Positions 63,881 through 64,000 of a stretch of DNA of 64,000 nt are shown one piece after another. The notes under the pieces are model-generated. The model made no database searches and was not told the DNA's origin. It was given only the letters and a program-made list of their open reading frames with translations. Every line of letters starts with the position of its first letter. Position 1 is the stretch's first letter. The DNA is from Gemmobacter sp. 24YEA27 (GTDB taxonomy: Bacteria; Pseudomonadota; Alphaproteobacteria; Rhodobacterales; Rhodobacteraceae), in the NCBI RefSeq assembly GCF_030052995.1, contig NZ_JASJPW010000003.1:124001-188000 (forward strand). The letters run 5' to 3'. The translations under genes were made by a program, and so were the position numbers.

Positions 63881-64000
63881 TTACAGGCTGCGGATATCGA
63901 GCCCCAGCGTCGCGCGCCGCCGCAGCCAGGCGCTCGGCGGTAACGGTCATCCCCGCTGAGCGCCTGCATATTGCGCAAAATCGTCAGCATCCGCGCCGCG
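63881..64000 (-). CDS. 3' end of an unidentified leftward gene, start off the window
   Basis: The last 120 bases look like the C-terminus of a gene entering from the right. A stop at 63881-63883 ends a frame reading ATLGLDIRSL. Other frames give protein-like pieces (AARMLTILRNMQALSGDD, then TVTAERLAAAARDAG), so there may be frame breaks here as elsewhere. Too short to name. Confidence 0.3.

Noticed and set aside
1-64000. CRISPR arrays, tRNA or rRNA genes, insertion sequences, integrases
   Set aside because: No regularly spaced direct repeats, cloverleaf-like segments, transposase motifs or long terminal inverted repeats were seen on reading both strands.

Overview
The window looks like chromosome of a high-GC alphaproteobacterium, most likely of the Rhodobacterales (Paracoccaceae). 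The pointers are strongly GC-rich coding sequence, a GTTC-N7-GTTC SOS box of the alphaproteobacterial LexA type, and the gene families present: two LivKHMGF-type importers, FecIR with TonB receptors, and IclR, AraC and LuxR regulators. I saw no rRNA, tRNA, CRISPR array, insertion sequence or prophage. The assignment is from composition and gene content only.

Layout. 1-0.6 kb: the 5' part of an SOS-type radical SAM repair gene. 1-4.3 kb: livHMGF importer genes. 4.4-15.9 kb: a catabolic island with an AraC regulator, a PhzS-like flavoprotein hydroxylase, a cupin, a periplasmic binding protein, a LuxR regulator, an HsaA/HpaB-like oxygenase with an FMN reductase, an alpha/beta hydrolase-cupin fusion, an MFS permease, a second alpha/beta hydrolase and a MarR regulator. 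16.6-24.3 kb: a phosphoprotein phosphatase, a tight operon of three exported proteins (DUF6636-like, a cysteine-rich tandem-repeat protein, a VWD-domain protein), LuxR and AraC regulators, and an MFS efflux pump. 24.7-29.3 kb: an LLM monooxygenase, an Rrf2/thioredoxin-reductase-like pair and a HipBA module. 29.4-48.8 kb: iron and TonB functions, with receptor/beta-propeller/DUF3649/PepSY/DUF3325, FecI-FecR-receptor, a TonB receptor plus LLM oxygenase under an IclR regulator, and fepC/SIP/fepBDG. 49.1-52.9 kb: an SbcCD/YhaON-like nuclease-ATPase pair. 53.1-63.8 kb: an IclR-associated regulon with livMHFGK, an SDR, two enoyl-CoA hydratases, a thiolase and an acyl-CoA ligase.

How the genes work together. 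The two catabolic blocks share a design: an ABC importer of the branched-chain amino acid type brings in a small acid or aromatic compound, which is then hydroxylated (4-15 kb) or CoA-activated and beta-oxidised (53-63 kb). In the second block a TTCCGC-N3-GCGGAA operator occurs both at the livK promoter and at the iclR/ligase divergent promoter, which ties the block into one regulon. The iron block combines an STN-type signalling receptor with FecI/FecR and an enterobactin-type FepB-D-G-C importer with a siderophore-interacting reductase. No siderophore biosynthesis genes are visible, so use of foreign siderophores is plausible.

Caution on sequence quality. About sixteen genes carry single-base frame breaks, almost all explained by one missing G or C in a homopolymer run. 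They concentrate at 0-24 kb and 46.7-60.4 kb; every gene called between 24.7 and 46.8 kb reads through. I treat these as probable base-calling errors, give the coordinates of the restored gene, and say where the frame breaks. Strict reading of the sequence as given would call them pseudogenes.
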